A stretch of 64,000 nt of DNA from contig CAWGMT010000010.1 in assembly GCA_963823675.1 (NCBI GenBank), positions 124,001-188,000 on the forward strand, in the 5' to 3' direction. This stretch comes from CAWGMT01 sp963823675. Its GTDB lineage: Bacteria; Planctomycetota; Planctomycetia; Isosphaerales; Isosphaeraceae. Positions within the stretch are counted from its first letter, which is position 1. Every line of letters begins with the position of its first letter. The notes under the pieces were generated by a model, which was not told the DNA's origin, ran no database searches, and was given only the letters and a program-made list of their open reading frames with translations. A program made the translations under genes and the position numbers. This document shows, in pieces, positions 35,721 through 45,964 of this stretch.

Positions 35721-37172
35721 ATGAAGGAAGCGTTCAACCAAAATCGGCGCGATTTCTTGTGGCGCACGGGTGGCGGCTTCGGCGCGCTGGCGCTCGCGCA
35801 CCTGATGGGGATGGAATCGTCGCTGGCGGATCCGGTGACGGGCCAGTTGGTCGGTCCCCGTTCCGAGCTGAACGGGGGGCTTCATCACAACGCGCGCGCC
35901 CGACGCGTGGTCCAGCTCTTCATGTCGGGAGCGGCCAGCCAGTGCGATACCTTCGATTACAAGCCCGCGCTCATCAAACGAGACGGGCGCAAGTTTGAGC
36001 CCGGCGGCAAGGTCGAGCTATTCCAGAGCGTACCAGGGGCGGTGATGGCAAGTCCCTGGAAATGGCGGCAGTACGGCCAGTGCGGGCGCTGGGTCAGCGA
36101 CCTGTTGCCGCACCTGGCAACCTGCGTTGACGACATCGCCTTCTTGCCGGCGATGGTTTCCAAGTCGAACGTCCACGGACCGGCAACATTCATGCAGAAC
36201 ACCGGCTTCGTGCTCCCGGGTTACCCGAGCGTCGGGGCGTGGATCTCCTATGGTCTAGGAAGCTTGAGTCAGAACTTGCCCACCTTCGTCGTGCTGCCGG
36301 ATTCGCGAGGATTCGCGCCGAACGGGCCGGCGAACTGGAGCGCGGGCTTTCTGCCGGCCGCCCATCAGGGAACGATGGTTCGACCGGGCGCCAAGAGCCC
36401 GATCTTCGACCTGTTCGCTCCCGAAGAGGCGCACCTGACTCCGGAAGCGCAGCAAGAAGGGCTGGAGCTCCTGGGCCGGTTCAATCGCGACCACGAACGC
36501 GATCGGCCCGGCGACTCGCGGCTCACGGCCCGCATCGCCAGCTACGAGCTCGCCGCCCGGCTGCAATGCAGCGCGCCCGAAGTGCTCGATTTGACTGGCG
36601 AGTCCCTGTCAACCAAGTCGCTGTACGGCCTGGACAATCCCACCACGGAAGACTTCGGCCGCAACTGCCTGATCGCGCGCCGGCTCTTGGAGCGGGGCGT
36701 CCGGTTCGTGCAGGTCTGGAGCGGCGCCGACAATGGGTTTCCGCGCCGGAACTGGGACTCGCACGAAGACCTCGCGCGCGACCACGGCGTCATGGCCGCC
36801 AGCATGGACAAGCCGGCCGCCGCCCTGGTCAAGGATCTGAAGAATCGAGGCCTGCTCGACGATACGATCGTGGTCTGGACCACCGAGTTTGGCCGGATGC
36901 CGTGCAGTCAAGGCTCCAAGGGACGCGACCACAACCCGTTTACATTCACATCATGGCTGGCCGGCGGCGGAATCAAGGGAGGCGTGACTCACGGGTCGAG
37001 CGACGAATGGTCTTACAAGGCCGTCGCCGACGTGACTTACTGTTACGATCTTCACGCCACGATCCTCCATCTTCTGGGAATCGAGCATACCCGGTTGACC
37101 TTCCGGCATAACGGCATCGACCGCCGGCTGACCGATGTGAGCGGGCATGTCATCAAGGAGATCCTGGCGTGA
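35721..37172 (+). CDS. DUF1501 (sulfatase-like fold) secreted protein
   Basis: 483 residues, intact. The N-terminus (NQNRRDFLWRTGGGFGALAL) is a twin-arginine-like signal. Family blocks: RRVVQLFMSGAASQCDTFDYKP, NVHGPATFMQNTG, GYPSVGAWISYGLGS, RGVRFVQVWSGAD, VVWTTEFGRMPCSQGSKGRDH and a C-terminal LHLLGIEHTRLTFRHNGIDR. DUF1501 proteins have an alkaline-phosphatase/sulfatase-like fold and are exported. It follows the DUF1549/DUF1553 gene by 150 bases in the same direction, the usual planctomycete pair. The palindromic repeat copy C lies in the gap. No substrate is known. Confidence 0.92.
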   Translation: MKEAFNQNRRDFLWRTGGGFGALALAHLMGMESSLADPVTGQLVGPRSELNGGLHHNARARRVVQLFMSGAASQCDTFDYKPALIKRDGRKFEPGGKVELFQSVPGAVMASPWKWRQYGQCGRWVSDLLPHLATCVDDIAFLPAMVSKSNVHGPATFMQNTGFVLPGYPSVGAWISYGLGSLSQNLPTFVVLPDSRGFAPNGPANWSAGFLPAAHQGTMVRPGAKSPIFDLFAPEEAHLTPEAQQEGLELLGRFNRDHERDRPGDSRLTARIASYELAARLQCSAPEVLDLTGESLSTKSLYGLDNPTTEDFGRNCLIARRLLERGVRFVQVWSGADNGFPRRNWDSHEDLARDHGVMAASMDKPAAALVKDLKNRGLLDDTIVVWTTEFGRMPCSQGSKGRDHNPFTFTSWLAGGGIKGGVTHGSSDEWSYKAVADVTYCYDLHATILHLLGIEHTRLTFRHNGIDRRLTDVSGHVIKEILA

Positions 37173-37182
37173 TGCGAGCCGA

Positions 37183-39616
37183 TCACCACCGCAGGCCCTG
37201 ATGGTTGATCTTCGCCTCGACCCGCGCTCGCTCCGCCGCGATCACCTCCGCGAGCGCATAGTGGCCCGGCCGGGCGCTCATCTCCTGGGCGTCCTGGCGC
37301 AGTCGGCGGAGCCATGGCCGCATCCGCTTTGAAGCATCGGCTGTCGCCACGGCCGTCATGCGCTCGGCGAGCTGCTCCGGAAACGAGGAACCCTTGGGCC
37401 AGGCTAGCTGGATTACTTCGTTCCAGAGCGCAAGCGCGCGACGAAAACCACGAGCCCGGTCCGGATCGAGCTCCATCCGAGCCAGCCTGGCGGCTGCACA
37501 GGTTTCGATGGCCAGCCAGACGCGAGGGCTCTTCTCTTCGCTCGGGACCCGCGACAGTCGCGTCTGCAGCTCCTGGTCGGCACCGAGCTCTCCAAGTGCG
37601 TCGATCAAAAGCTCGTCGAACGTAAAGCGGAGCTTGCGGTCGAGCCGTTGTCGCTCGATCGTGCGCAGGGGCGATCGCCAGTCGAGCGGCCGTTGCGCGC
37701 CCACTTCACCGCTTGGTCCACCTCCAAGGCTGGCAGTAGTGGTGCGGCCTCGCGGTCCCGAACCAGCCGCCGACTCCGCGACCGCTGCCTCCAGGCACCA
37801 GGCGAGCCGCGCCGCGTCGGTATCGTTGTCGTGACCGTCGGGAGACTCGCTTCGCGAAAGCACGGGCTCGGTCATCTCGACGACTCGCCAGTCTGCGTAC
37901 GTGGGGGCAATTCTCCGCCAATCCAGGGCACTCACGCGTTCGCCGGCCGCGTGCGAATCGTTTGAAATCTTATTGATGCGACGATCCTCAAGTCGGTAAA
38001 GCGGGTCACCCAGATAGATCAGGCGACAGGGGTGGCCAAACGCCTCGGCTTCGCCCTCTCGCAGGGCAGCGACGAAGGGGATTCCCGCGGCCAGGAGGTC
38101 GGCGACCAGCGTGGGCGTCCGGAATGCTGGGAGATATGGCTCGTACACCGACCCATAAAAGATGTACGCTCCCTGTGCTAGCCAGCGGCCGGCGATGGTT
38201 TGGGGATCGGTGAGGTCGGCGGCCGAGAAGCTGTGGATCATGAAGACGGCGACCGGAAGACCGCGGGGCAGGTCCGCGGGCCTGCCCGGCCCCCCTGCAA
38301 TCGCAAACCGACGAATGACTCCCGAGGAGTTGACGAACACCAGGCCATAACGGTTGATGGGGTTGAATGTTCGATGCCAGCCTGCCAGGTCAGCGCGACG
38401 ACCCGCGCGGTGGTCGAACCGCGTCGGTTCCCAGCAGGTCTCGCCGCAATCGTCCGGCCGCCCGGCTCATGTCGTAATCGGACCAGGGAATGCCGCCCTC
38501 ATAGGTGTTCCAGAGAAGCGCCGACCTTGGTTGGAGGAAGAGCGCGGCCATCGCCCGGGCCACACTCGCCGCGGGATCACCAAGCAGCCTGCCGGCGTAG
38601 GCCCAGCGGCGGCGGGTTCGGGCTAGCCACCCTTCGCCGTCAGGATCCAGCCGCCGGCCGATCAGGTCGTCGAGCGCGTAGATTCCCCGGGCAGGCCCGG
38701 TGGCCCGCTCGACGTTGTAGCGGTAAGGCCAATCCCCCGCCAGGGTGAGGAAATCGCACTCGTCGCCGAGTTGGTCATATTGCGGAACAACCGCGGCCAC
38801 ATGAGCTTCGATTCTCTGGACGAATTGCCAGGCATCTTCCCAAGACAGGACATCACCCAGCCGCGCGGCGCGGTTTGGATCAAGACTCGGTGTACGACTC
38901 GCGATCACGGGCTCGACTCGAACCATCCTCTGGAACCGTCCCGCTGCGAGCGCGACGGCACCCGCGAGCATCGGGCTATCGGGCGCGGTCAGCACAAGCC
39001 CAGGTGCTCCCCTAGTCGGTGTGCGGGGGCGGTCGTCCGTTCGGTCGCGGGGGGCAACGGGCCCAGGCGGGGCTGAACAAGCACTGGTCAATGACCGGAT
39101 CGCTCGTTGCCACACGGCATCCGAGAGAGTCTCCCGGCTCTGCCCGAGACCCGGATCGGACCCCATGGCTGAGCTTTCGGCGCTCACATAGCGAATGACC
39201 CGAGCCGGCCGAAACGCCCGTAAGAACGGCAGCGTCCAGGCGGGCGAGTCGATCAGGATTGGAAAGAAGTGGTCATCGTCCCAGAACGAGATCGCCTCGA
39301 GGAAGCTGGTCACGTCGGGCACCAGGCAAACCTGATCGATCACGCGGCGCCCTTGGCCGGTTGACCGCCGCCAGACATCGGCCGCGAGCCGGATCGACTT
39401 CAGTCGGGGATCGTCGAGTCCCACGGGCGCGGCTGGCCTCGCCCGGACCGATCGAGAGGCGGCTGCCGCGGTCCGTTGGTCGCGGCCACGCGCGGGACCT
39501 GCTCCGGATTCTCGCGACCCGCGCCAGAGGACGGCCGAGAGGCCGGCCAACCAGACACCGAGCATCAACCCCGACAGCAAGATCGGCCGGCCGATTCGCG
39601 AGCCGCGTCCTCCCAT
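37183..39616 (-). CDS. Large exported protein with gingipain (C25)-like features (one frameshift)
   Basis: ATG 39616 has a perfect AAGGAG six bases upstream; an upstream in-frame start at 39664 is less likely. A membrane helix (RPILLSGLMLGVWLAGLSAVLW) anchors the protein. The ectodomain shows blocks reminiscent of the C25-peptidase fold: CDFLTLAGDWPYRYNVE, IYALDDLIGRRL, VFMIHSFSAADL, IFYGSVYEPYL and YLGDPLYRL. The histidine in MIHSF may be conserved, but the usual catalytic cysteine is not seen, so it may be non-catalytic. The C-terminal third is helical and basic. The frame changes near 38395, between VRPPRGSSR and RADLAGWHRTFNPINRYG. About 810 residues in total. Confidence 0.6.
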
Positions 39617-39902
39617 GCGAACTCCTTGCCGCCCGCCTCGGACGTTACCCGCTGAAATGCCCAACCCGAGGCTAGCAGAATGAGACCAGGCTACTGGTCA
39701 AATGGGCATAGCCCCGTCTCGGGTGGAGCAAACTTACGATAACGGTTATAATTCAATACGTCGAGGAACCCGCAAGCTCTTCTTCCTCGGCGACGGCGCA
39801 GGGCGCTCTACCATCGTGCCCTACCAACTGAGTCGCGTCGTATCTCGCGTGAAACTTGAGACTTATGGGTACGGCCAACGATTTGGATAAGGGTCGAGTG
39901 CT

Positions 39903-40298
39903 ATGAAAAAGGGGGGCATCCTCAATCCCGCGATCTGCTCTCTCTTGGCCGAGCTGGGGCAATCCGACGAGTTGTTGATCGTCGATGCGGCCTACCCGCT
40001 TCCGACCGACGGCCACGTGATCGATCTGACGCTCACTCCCGGCATCCCGCGCCTCCTGGACATCGTACGTGCTGTGTCGGAGGAGCTGGTCATCGACGCC
40101 ATTGCCGTACCGGCCGAGATCAAAGAGCACAGCCCGCGAATTTATCAGGAGATCCTCAGGATTGTCGGCGACACCGACGTCGATGAGGTTCCCTTCCACG
40201 AATTCAAGGAGCAAGCGCTCGACGTCAAGGGGATTATCCGCTCGGCGGAGTTCAGCCCTTACGCCAGCGTCCGAATCGTGGCCGGGAGCGCGTTCTGA
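39903..40298 (+). CDS. rbsD: D-ribose pyranase / fucose mutarotase (RbsD/FucU) family
   Basis: 131 residues, intact. Family motifs: MKKGGILNPAICSLLAELGQ with the substrate-contacting region, DELLIVDAAYPLPTDG, and the C-terminal SAEFSPYASVRIVAG. RbsD interconverts pyranose and furanose forms of ribose (or anomers of fucose) as a small decameric toroid. No ribose transporter or kinase is adjacent, so it is likely a general mutarotase. It ends just before the RNase P RNA, which is transcribed toward it. Confidence 0.9.
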   Translation: MKKGGILNPAICSLLAELGQSDELLIVDAAYPLPTDGHVIDLTLTPGIPRLLDIVRAVSEELVIDAIAVPAEIKEHSPRIYQEILRIVGDTDVDEVPFHEFKEQALDVKGIIRSAEFSPYASVRIVAGSAF

Positions 40299-40345
40299 CT
40301 TTGAGCTGATCCGCGAGGTCGTCCGTCGTCTTGGTCCGGCGGAGA

Positions 40346-40890
40346 AGGTCGTGGCGGGCTGCCTAAGCCGGATTCTGTCGTGCGCCAGAGTTGACAAGAA
40401 GTTCCCTGGCGCCCGGATGACCATTTTTCTGGGACGCCGGTTACCCGGCGCCTCGAGCGACCTACCCGGAAGTCGTAACGGATCGGGCCGATCCGTGAGC
40501 GACCGACGACACCGAACGTCTGGGATTCCCCATTCGCCCGGTCCAGCCGGTCAACTCTGCCTCCTTATTTGGTCTTGCTCCCGATGGGGTTTGCCGAGCC
40601 AGGCCGGTCACCCGGCCTGCTGGTGAGCTCTTACCTCACCGTTTCACCCTTACCTCAGCCGCAACGACGGGTCGTCTGGGCCGAGGCGGTTTGTTTTCTG
40701 TGGCACTTTCCCTATCCAAACCGCCAGAAGCGCGTTCGGACGGTGGGCGTTACCCACCATCGTACCCTGTGGAGTCCGGACTTTCCTCCGCGGCAAGTCC
40801 CCCGACCCAAGCAATCCGCTGGTCTCTGATGAAACCGGTCGAACCGCAGAGGCCGACGCGCCACGGCGATCATCGCGCCCGCCACGATCT
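40346..40890 (-). ncRNA. rnpB: RNase P RNA (bacterial type)
   Basis: Three hallmark segments are present on the minus strand: GAGGAAAGTCCGGACTCCAC near 40770-40788, GGGTGAAACGGTGAGGTAAG in 40630-40652, and AGAATCCGGCTTA at 40364-40376. Helix P1 can be formed by ATCGTGGCGGGC near the 5' end (about 40877-40888) and GCCCGCCACGA near the 3' end (about 40348-40360), which sets the boundaries. The RNA is the catalytic core that trims the 5' end of tRNA precursors. At about 545 bases it is longer than the common 350-400, implying enlarged peripheral helices. Confidence 0.93.
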
Positions 40891-41018
40891 ATCCCTATGA
40901 TACGAGCGGCCGGATGGTCTGGCAACCCGCCCAGCCCTGGCGAAGACGTTCAGAAAGTGGTCCCATCGGGTCACCAAGCAACCCCGCGACGTCGAGAGAT
41001 CCAAGATTCACCGGCCGC

Positions 41019-41411
41019 TCAGCGTTTCACCTTGAACGACTGGAAATCGCCAGCGGCGTCCGGCTCTTCCTGAACGAAATCGACCCATTCGCGGATGAGT
41101 TTCTCGAGCCGTTCCAGGTGCTGGAAATCAGCCTGAGGCTCGAACATGGGCGTGACGACCGTGCCAATAATGGCCTTCTGACGCTCGTAAGGCGAGTCGC
41201 TGGCAAACACCTGAGTTTTCATCTTACCGTTGTCGATGTCGGTCCGAAGATAAAAATAAAGGGAACGCGACTGGGTGTGCCGCAGCACAACGCCATCGGG
41301 TAGCTCCAGGCCGCGGCAAGGTGGATCGATATTCCGGAAGTGCTCGAGCTGGTTGCCGATCACCTCGACGACGAGCCGATCCTCGTCGCCTAACTTCTTG
41401 TTGTCGTTCAT
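41019..41411 (-). CDS. Hypothetical protein, translationally coupled to the AAA ATPase
   Basis: 130 residues from ATG 41411. Its ATGA overlaps the stop of the upstream ATPase gene (41408), so translation is probably coupled. The protein is soluble and mixed alpha/beta, with SLYFYLRTDIDNGKMKTQV and an acidic-helical C-terminal half (LEKLIREWVDFVQEEPDAAG). No known family was recognised. The coupling suggests an obligate partner or adaptor of the ATPase. Confidence 0.75.
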   Translation of the reverse strand: MNDNKKLGDEDRLVVEVIGNQLEHFRNIDPPCRGLELPDGVVLRHTQSRSLYFYLRTDIDNGKMKTQVFASDSPYERQKAIIGTVVTPMFEPQADFQHLERLEKLIREWVDFVQEEPDAAGDFQSFKVKR

Positions 41412-42853
41412 CTTGTCCTCTTACTCTTACCGAAGTAGCCGCTCCAGGCCAGTTCCATCACCGCGTCGTCCAGCATGGAGGGCCGTTTGGTGAAGCGGCA
41501 GATATCCCGGGCACGTTCGATCAGGTCGCGGGGCTCGCAGCCGCGCATCTCCCGCCCCTCGGAGTCGTAGCGCATCGAGCAATCGCTCCACCAGGCCCGG
41601 TGGGACGGGCATGCCGAGGGCGCCGGCATACCGCTCGAAGATTGTCCGATAACGTTCGGGCGACGGTGGATCCAGGCAGAGGCGATAACCCAACCGGCGC
41701 AGGAAGGCGGGATCGGTCACATGCTCCGGGTCCAGGTTGGTAGCGATGATCAGCGACTCGAGGAGCGGGATCTGGATTTTCCGGCCCGAGTGCAGCGTGA
41801 GGTAGTCGATACGGTTCTCCAGCGGGATGATCCAGCGGTTGAGTAATTCACGGGGTTCGACACGTTGCCGGCCGAAGTCGTCGATCAAGAACATCCCGCC
41901 GTTGGCCTTCATGTGCGGCGGGGCCTCGTAATAACGCAACGATGGGCTGTAGATCAGGTCGAACGACGTGAGCGTCATCTCGCTGCCGCCCACGATCAAG
42001 GGCCGACGGACCCGTACCCAGCGCTGATCCATGGTCCACGCCTGTTCGACCGGGACCTCCAGGGCCTGGTGCACTTGCGGGTCGTAGACCCGGATGATGT
42101 CTTCATCGACCGCGATACAATACGGGATCCAGATGTCGCCCCGCAGCGCACCATGGATCAGCCGGCCCAGGGTTGTCTTGCCGTTGCCCGGCGGCCCGAA
42201 GACGAACAGGCTGCGGCCGGATGAGGCGGCGAGCCCAGCCAGGAGCGCATCTTCATCGGGCAATACCAACTCCGAAAGGCTGGCGGCGACGTGTTCCCGA
42301 GTCACCTCGGGGAAACGGGCAAGCTGCCACTCGATCATCGCCGTGTAGGCCTCGAGCGACACCGGCGCAGGGCCGATATAGCCGGAGACCTCCAGGAGCC
42401 GCCGGCTCGCTCGCGGCCGCGGCCCGAGATCGCATAACGAAAACCGAATGGGCCGGACGAGCCCAGGGTCTCAAGGAGCTGTTCGGACCGCATCTCATCG
42501 AGCAACTCGCCCACGACCCCCTGGGGGAGGCAGAGCTTGCGTGCTGCCCATTCGGTGGTGAACTGGAGGACCGTGTACGCCGTCTTGAGCGCCAGGTCGC
42601 GGAGGGTCGCCGGGCTGATCCCCGCGTCGCGGTGATCCGTCGGGGCTTTCGGCACCGATTCGCCGCCATCGGTCAGGAGCGGCGGCAAATGCGCGGGGCG
42701 ATCGCCTTCGGCTCTAGTGTGATTGTCCGAGGAGATCGGGATGCCGCCGGTCGGCGCTATCTCCGGATCACTCCACAAGTCCGACCTCCCGAGAGCTGGC
42801 GACAGGAGCGGCAGTAGCGCCGATGGCGAAATGTCGAGTACCGGCCCGGCCAT
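41408..42853 (-). CDS. AAA+ ATPase with N-terminal winged-helix-like region (two frameshifts)
   Basis: An N-terminal part contains LALKTAYTVLQFTTEWAARK and GVVGELLDEMRSEQLLE, probably a winged helix. The AAA core has Walker A GPPGNGKTT and Walker B GMFLIDDFGRQ, a sensor-like ESLIIATNLD and LLNRWIIPLENRIDYL. The frame shifts near 42400 and near 41600; the last frame (GREMRGCEPRDLIERARDIC) ends at 41408. About 480 residues. The combination is seen in MoxR-like or planctomycete-specific ATPases of unknown role. The downstream gene overlaps by four bases. Confidence 0.7.
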
Positions 42854-43046
42854 CGTGATATTGCCGGTATTGTATTACCCGGCCGCAGCGGCAACAAGGT
42901 CACAACCCGCGGCCAGGTCACCGCAACCTCGGTGTCGCCGGCCGGGAGCAAGACTATTGAACTTTTTCAGGCCGGAATCTCAGGGTGGGGTGCAACAATC
43001 CGTGCGATACTTTGCCAGGGGCGGACACGGCTGGGGATGATCTCGG

Positions 43047-44205
43047 CTAGCCCCGCGCCACGGTCCCCTGGATCGTCACCGTCACCGGCGGTAGGGGCAA
43101 GTCGGTCTTGATCTTTACCTCCTTCTTGAAGTCGCCGGTAGTCGTGAACGCGCAACGGAAAACGACCCTCTGCATCGTGGCCGCGGCCTGCGCCAGCTCG
43201 AAGCCCAGCGTGAGGCCGTCGCCGAGTCCTTCCACGTGTGTGACGCGGAACGGCTTGGTTGCCCTGACCAGGACGTGCCGTGTCAGCGCTTGGCCCCGCG
43301 TGACCGTGTTCAGACTTAGTACGCTCGGGGACACGCTCAAGGGCGCTTGCACGGTCGCTGCCACCAGCACCGGTACGGGCGGAGCGTTTATCTGATTTGT
43401 CTTGAGATATACGAAGTCCCTTATGACGCCCGCCGGGGCATTATCCATGAGAGTGACCTTGAGCTGGTAGGCGACCTTGCCGGGCCGGCGAACCAGCTCG
43501 CCCAGCGCCGCCTTGAGCGGCAATCGCTCGGCGACAACGACTTCCTCGATCTTCCAGTCGCGCGTGCCGTTGTACTCGACGTCGATGGTCTCGGTACGGG
43601 CCTGGCCGCGTGCGACGGTGCCGAAGGCGATCTTGTCCGGATTGAAGACGACATCGGTCTGACTGACCACGGAGACTTTGAGCACACAAGTGGACACGGT
43701 ATTCGGACCGACCGCCACGCGCACGCTCTCCGTCCTGGGACCGGTGAACTGCCGAGTGTCCATGGTGACGTCGATGGTCGTGCTCGCGCCCGGTTGCAGG
43801 TTGCGCTCTTCCCGGGGTGGCCCTCACGCAGCCGCAGCTAAGGCGCAGGCCGGTGATCGCCATGGGTGCCGGGTAAATGTTCGTGATCTCAAAGCGGTGA
43901 GAGAGCTGCGTCCCAAACGGCACGACCCCAAAGTCTTTGCATAGGCCATCCTTGAACATCCCCTCGGCCCACTCCGGAGAAGAGGCCGGCTTGCCGGGTG
44001 CAATCCCTCCATTTTTCGGCAAAAAACCGTATGAGCCCAGTACTTTTTGCGTAGAAACGGGGTGCTTTGCGGCAGGGAGCGGTCCCTGCTGGTGTTTTGG
44101 CGCCGGCATTCCCACCTTTTTGCCGACAGTCTTCGGGAATAGCAGGACGGCACCGGTCGTGCTCAGCAAGGCGAGACCGATCGCCGCCAGCAATGCATTC
44201 CTCAT
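43047..44205 (-). CDS. DUF1573-type (ASH-like) exported protein (one frameshift)
   Basis: Starts at ATG 44205, three bases after the tadG stop, so it is likely the last gene of the pilus operon. A signal anchor (NALLAAIGLALLSTTGAVLL) is followed by FGVVPFGTQLSHRFEITNIY, then AITGLRLSCGCVRA, the DUF1573 consensus. Repeats of the same immunoglobulin-like unit follow (VVFNPDKIAFGTVARGQA; LSVSPSVLSLNTVTRGQALT). The frame shifts near 43815. DUF1573 proteins are periplasmic or surface proteins of unknown role. Its position suggests a pilus accessory. Confidence 0.7.
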
Positions 44206-44208
44206 GAA

Positions 44209-45375
44209 TTACTTTACCAAGTTGTATTTCAGATTGCCCACGATGATGGACTGTAGCGCTCCCGGCACATCGGACGCGTCGTTTACTTGAGTGTACGTGC
44301 CCTCTCCTTGGACCAAAGATCGTAGTACGGTGACGTCATCCTCAGTGTCGCTGCCATGGTAGTAAAGTAACACGAAGACGGAAATCCCGTAACTGTTCCA
44401 AGCTGTCGCTGCGGTTTGGGTTGCCAGGGTGTTTAGCTGGGTGTCGGTGTCGCCGCCGTGCTGGCCATTGGCATTCGCGTTCGACATGCCATCCGATGAA
44501 ACGATGATGGCTTTGCGCGTCCCGGGAGGGGCTGAAGATGTATACGCCGCGCTCGTGAACATGTTAATCGCCTGCTGCAAGCCGGTCGCCAGGTCTGAAC
44601 CGCAGCAGTCCGGTGTGAGCGTAGTAACCGCGATGCTGGTGTTTGTCCCACCATAGACATTATAAGTGTTTTTCAACGTCGAGTTCGCGCAGTCCACGAG
44701 CTTGCCGATGGTGGTATTCAGGCTGCTAAAGTTGGCGCCAACAGGCTGTAAGGAAGCCCAGGTGCTCCCCCAACCGCCGTGCTGAGCCACACCGAAATTC
44801 GACCAGGGCGCGTACTGCTGGAAGGACGCCAACGCGTCCTGTGTACCGGCTACCGCATTGGACAGGTCCGTGTTATAGGACTCAGAAATGTCCTGGTCGA
44901 AAACCACATCCCACTGCTTCACGGCCGCGGTCGCCGTCGTGCTCACGTTGTTGCTCCTGATGCCCATCGCACCGGCAAAGAACGTGCCTACCGGGTTGCC
45001 TCGCGCCGAGGTTAAATTGACCGTGACCTGGACAGCATTCGCGTTTTGCGCACCCGCGGTGAAGGTGCGCGTGTTCCCGTTCCACGTCCCCAGCACCACA
45101 TCGGAGGAATTCAACGTGACCGCCTGCCCATTTGCTTTGTTCAGGCTTGCAGCTTGTTGCGCATAGGACAACACTTGCGCCGCGCTGATCGGCAACCCTC
45201 GGGCGCCAGCCAAGGCCGCCGAATCGGCAGCGGCTTGCGCCTGGGTTTGAACGCTCCAGAGGAAGCCCATATCGATTGCACAAGCCCCCATAATCAAGAC
45301 AACGGTGATCAGGCAAGCCGCCATGACCAGGACAGTGCCGCGCCGGCCATCAGAGATTCGAAAACGCTTGAACAT
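44209..45375 (-). CDS. tadG: TadG-like protein with TadE/Flp-type N-terminus and vWA-like domain
   Basis: 388 residues, intact. The N-terminus GTVLVMAACLITVVLIMGACAIDMGFLW is the TadE/TadG-type membrane segment. The rest is a von Willebrand A-like domain: VVFDQDISESYN gives the DxSxS metal-site motif and KAIIVSSDGMSNANANG the second half. Tad pseudopilins of this kind are processed and help pilus assembly; the vWA part may bind metals or the pilus. It starts 28 bases after tadE and ends 3 bases before the DUF1573 gene. Confidence 0.88.
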   Translation of the reverse strand: MFKRFRISDGRRGTVLVMAACLITVVLIMGACAIDMGFLWSVQTQAQAAADSAALAGARGLPISAAQVLSYAQQAASLNKANGQAVTLNSSDVVLGTWNGNTRTFTAGAQNANAVQVTVNLTSARGNPVGTFFAGAMGIRSNNVSTTATAAVKQWDVVFDQDISESYNTDLSNAVAGTQDALASFQQYAPWSNFGVAQHGGWGSTWASLQPVGANFSSLNTTIGKLVDCANSTLKNTYNVYGGTNTSIAVTTLTPDCCGSDLATGLQQAINMFTSAAYTSSAPPGTRKAIIVSSDGMSNANANGQHGGDTDTQLNTLATQTAATAWNSYGISVFVLLYYHGSDTEDDVTVLRSLVQGEGTYTQVNDASDVPGALQSIIVGNLKYNLVK

Positions 45376-45403
45376 CGAGGTCAGGTTCCTTTCATGAGAA
45401 CTT

Positions 45404-45826
45404 TCATTCTTTGATCATGACGACAGTGGCCGAGAGGGTCTTCCCCTGGAAATATGACATTAGAGGCATATTGGGCAACCAACCAACACTGGCGTATGGC
45501 ACGCTGATCGTGAGCGTAAGTGCAGCGCCAGATGCGGGGTTAGAGGCCAGAGTGGGCGAGAGTGTTTCGGTGTAACCAGAGATCCCCGTCGTCGCGAGAT
45601 AGTTGCTTACCGCCTGAGCAACTTGCGCATCGGTTTCGAGGGGCAAGATTGCTTGCCGCGCGCCCTCGCGGGCTGCGTTGACGAGGATCTGCTGGACCAT
45701 GATCACGCGCCCGAACTCGACGATGCCGAGAAACATGACCAAAAAGACCGGCGCTATGAGCGCAAACTCAGCAGCAACCGCTGCTCGGCGGGCCGAGCGC
45801 TTGGGCGAAGCAGACCAAAGGACCAT
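45404..45826 (-). CDS. tadE: TadE-like pseudopilin
   Basis: 140 residues. The N-terminal RRAAVAAEFALIAPVFLVMF is the TadE signature, followed by FLGIVEFGRVIMVQQILVNA and AREGARQAI. It is a minor pilin-like protein cleaved by the prepilin peptidase and needed for Flp pilus biogenesis. Its stop is 28 bases before tadG. Intact frame. Confidence 0.9.
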   Translation of the reverse strand: MVLWSASPKRSARRAAVAAEFALIAPVFLVMFLGIVEFGRVIMVQQILVNAAREGARQAILPLETDAQVAQAVSNYLATTGISGYTETLSPTLASNPASGAALTLTISVPYASVGWLPNMPLMSYFQGKTLSATVVMIKE

Positions 45827-45964
45827 GCGACACCTCTGACTGTGAAGCGTTGCCTTCTGCTTGGAGACGTGCCAAGCAACAAACCATAACTTTTCGGAGG
45901 AAACTAATCAAGTATCATGATTCAAGTCAAGCATGACGAACTCTTTCGATAAGCGGACGCGACG

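Noticed and set aside
36239..37111. Plus-strand reading frame overlapping the DUF1501 gene
   Set aside because: Arg/Pro/Ala-rich alternate frame; the DUF1501 frame carries all family motifs.
40569..40829. Short ORFs in 40330-40900
   Set aside because: They lie within the RNase P RNA, whose conserved motifs and P1 helix are clear.
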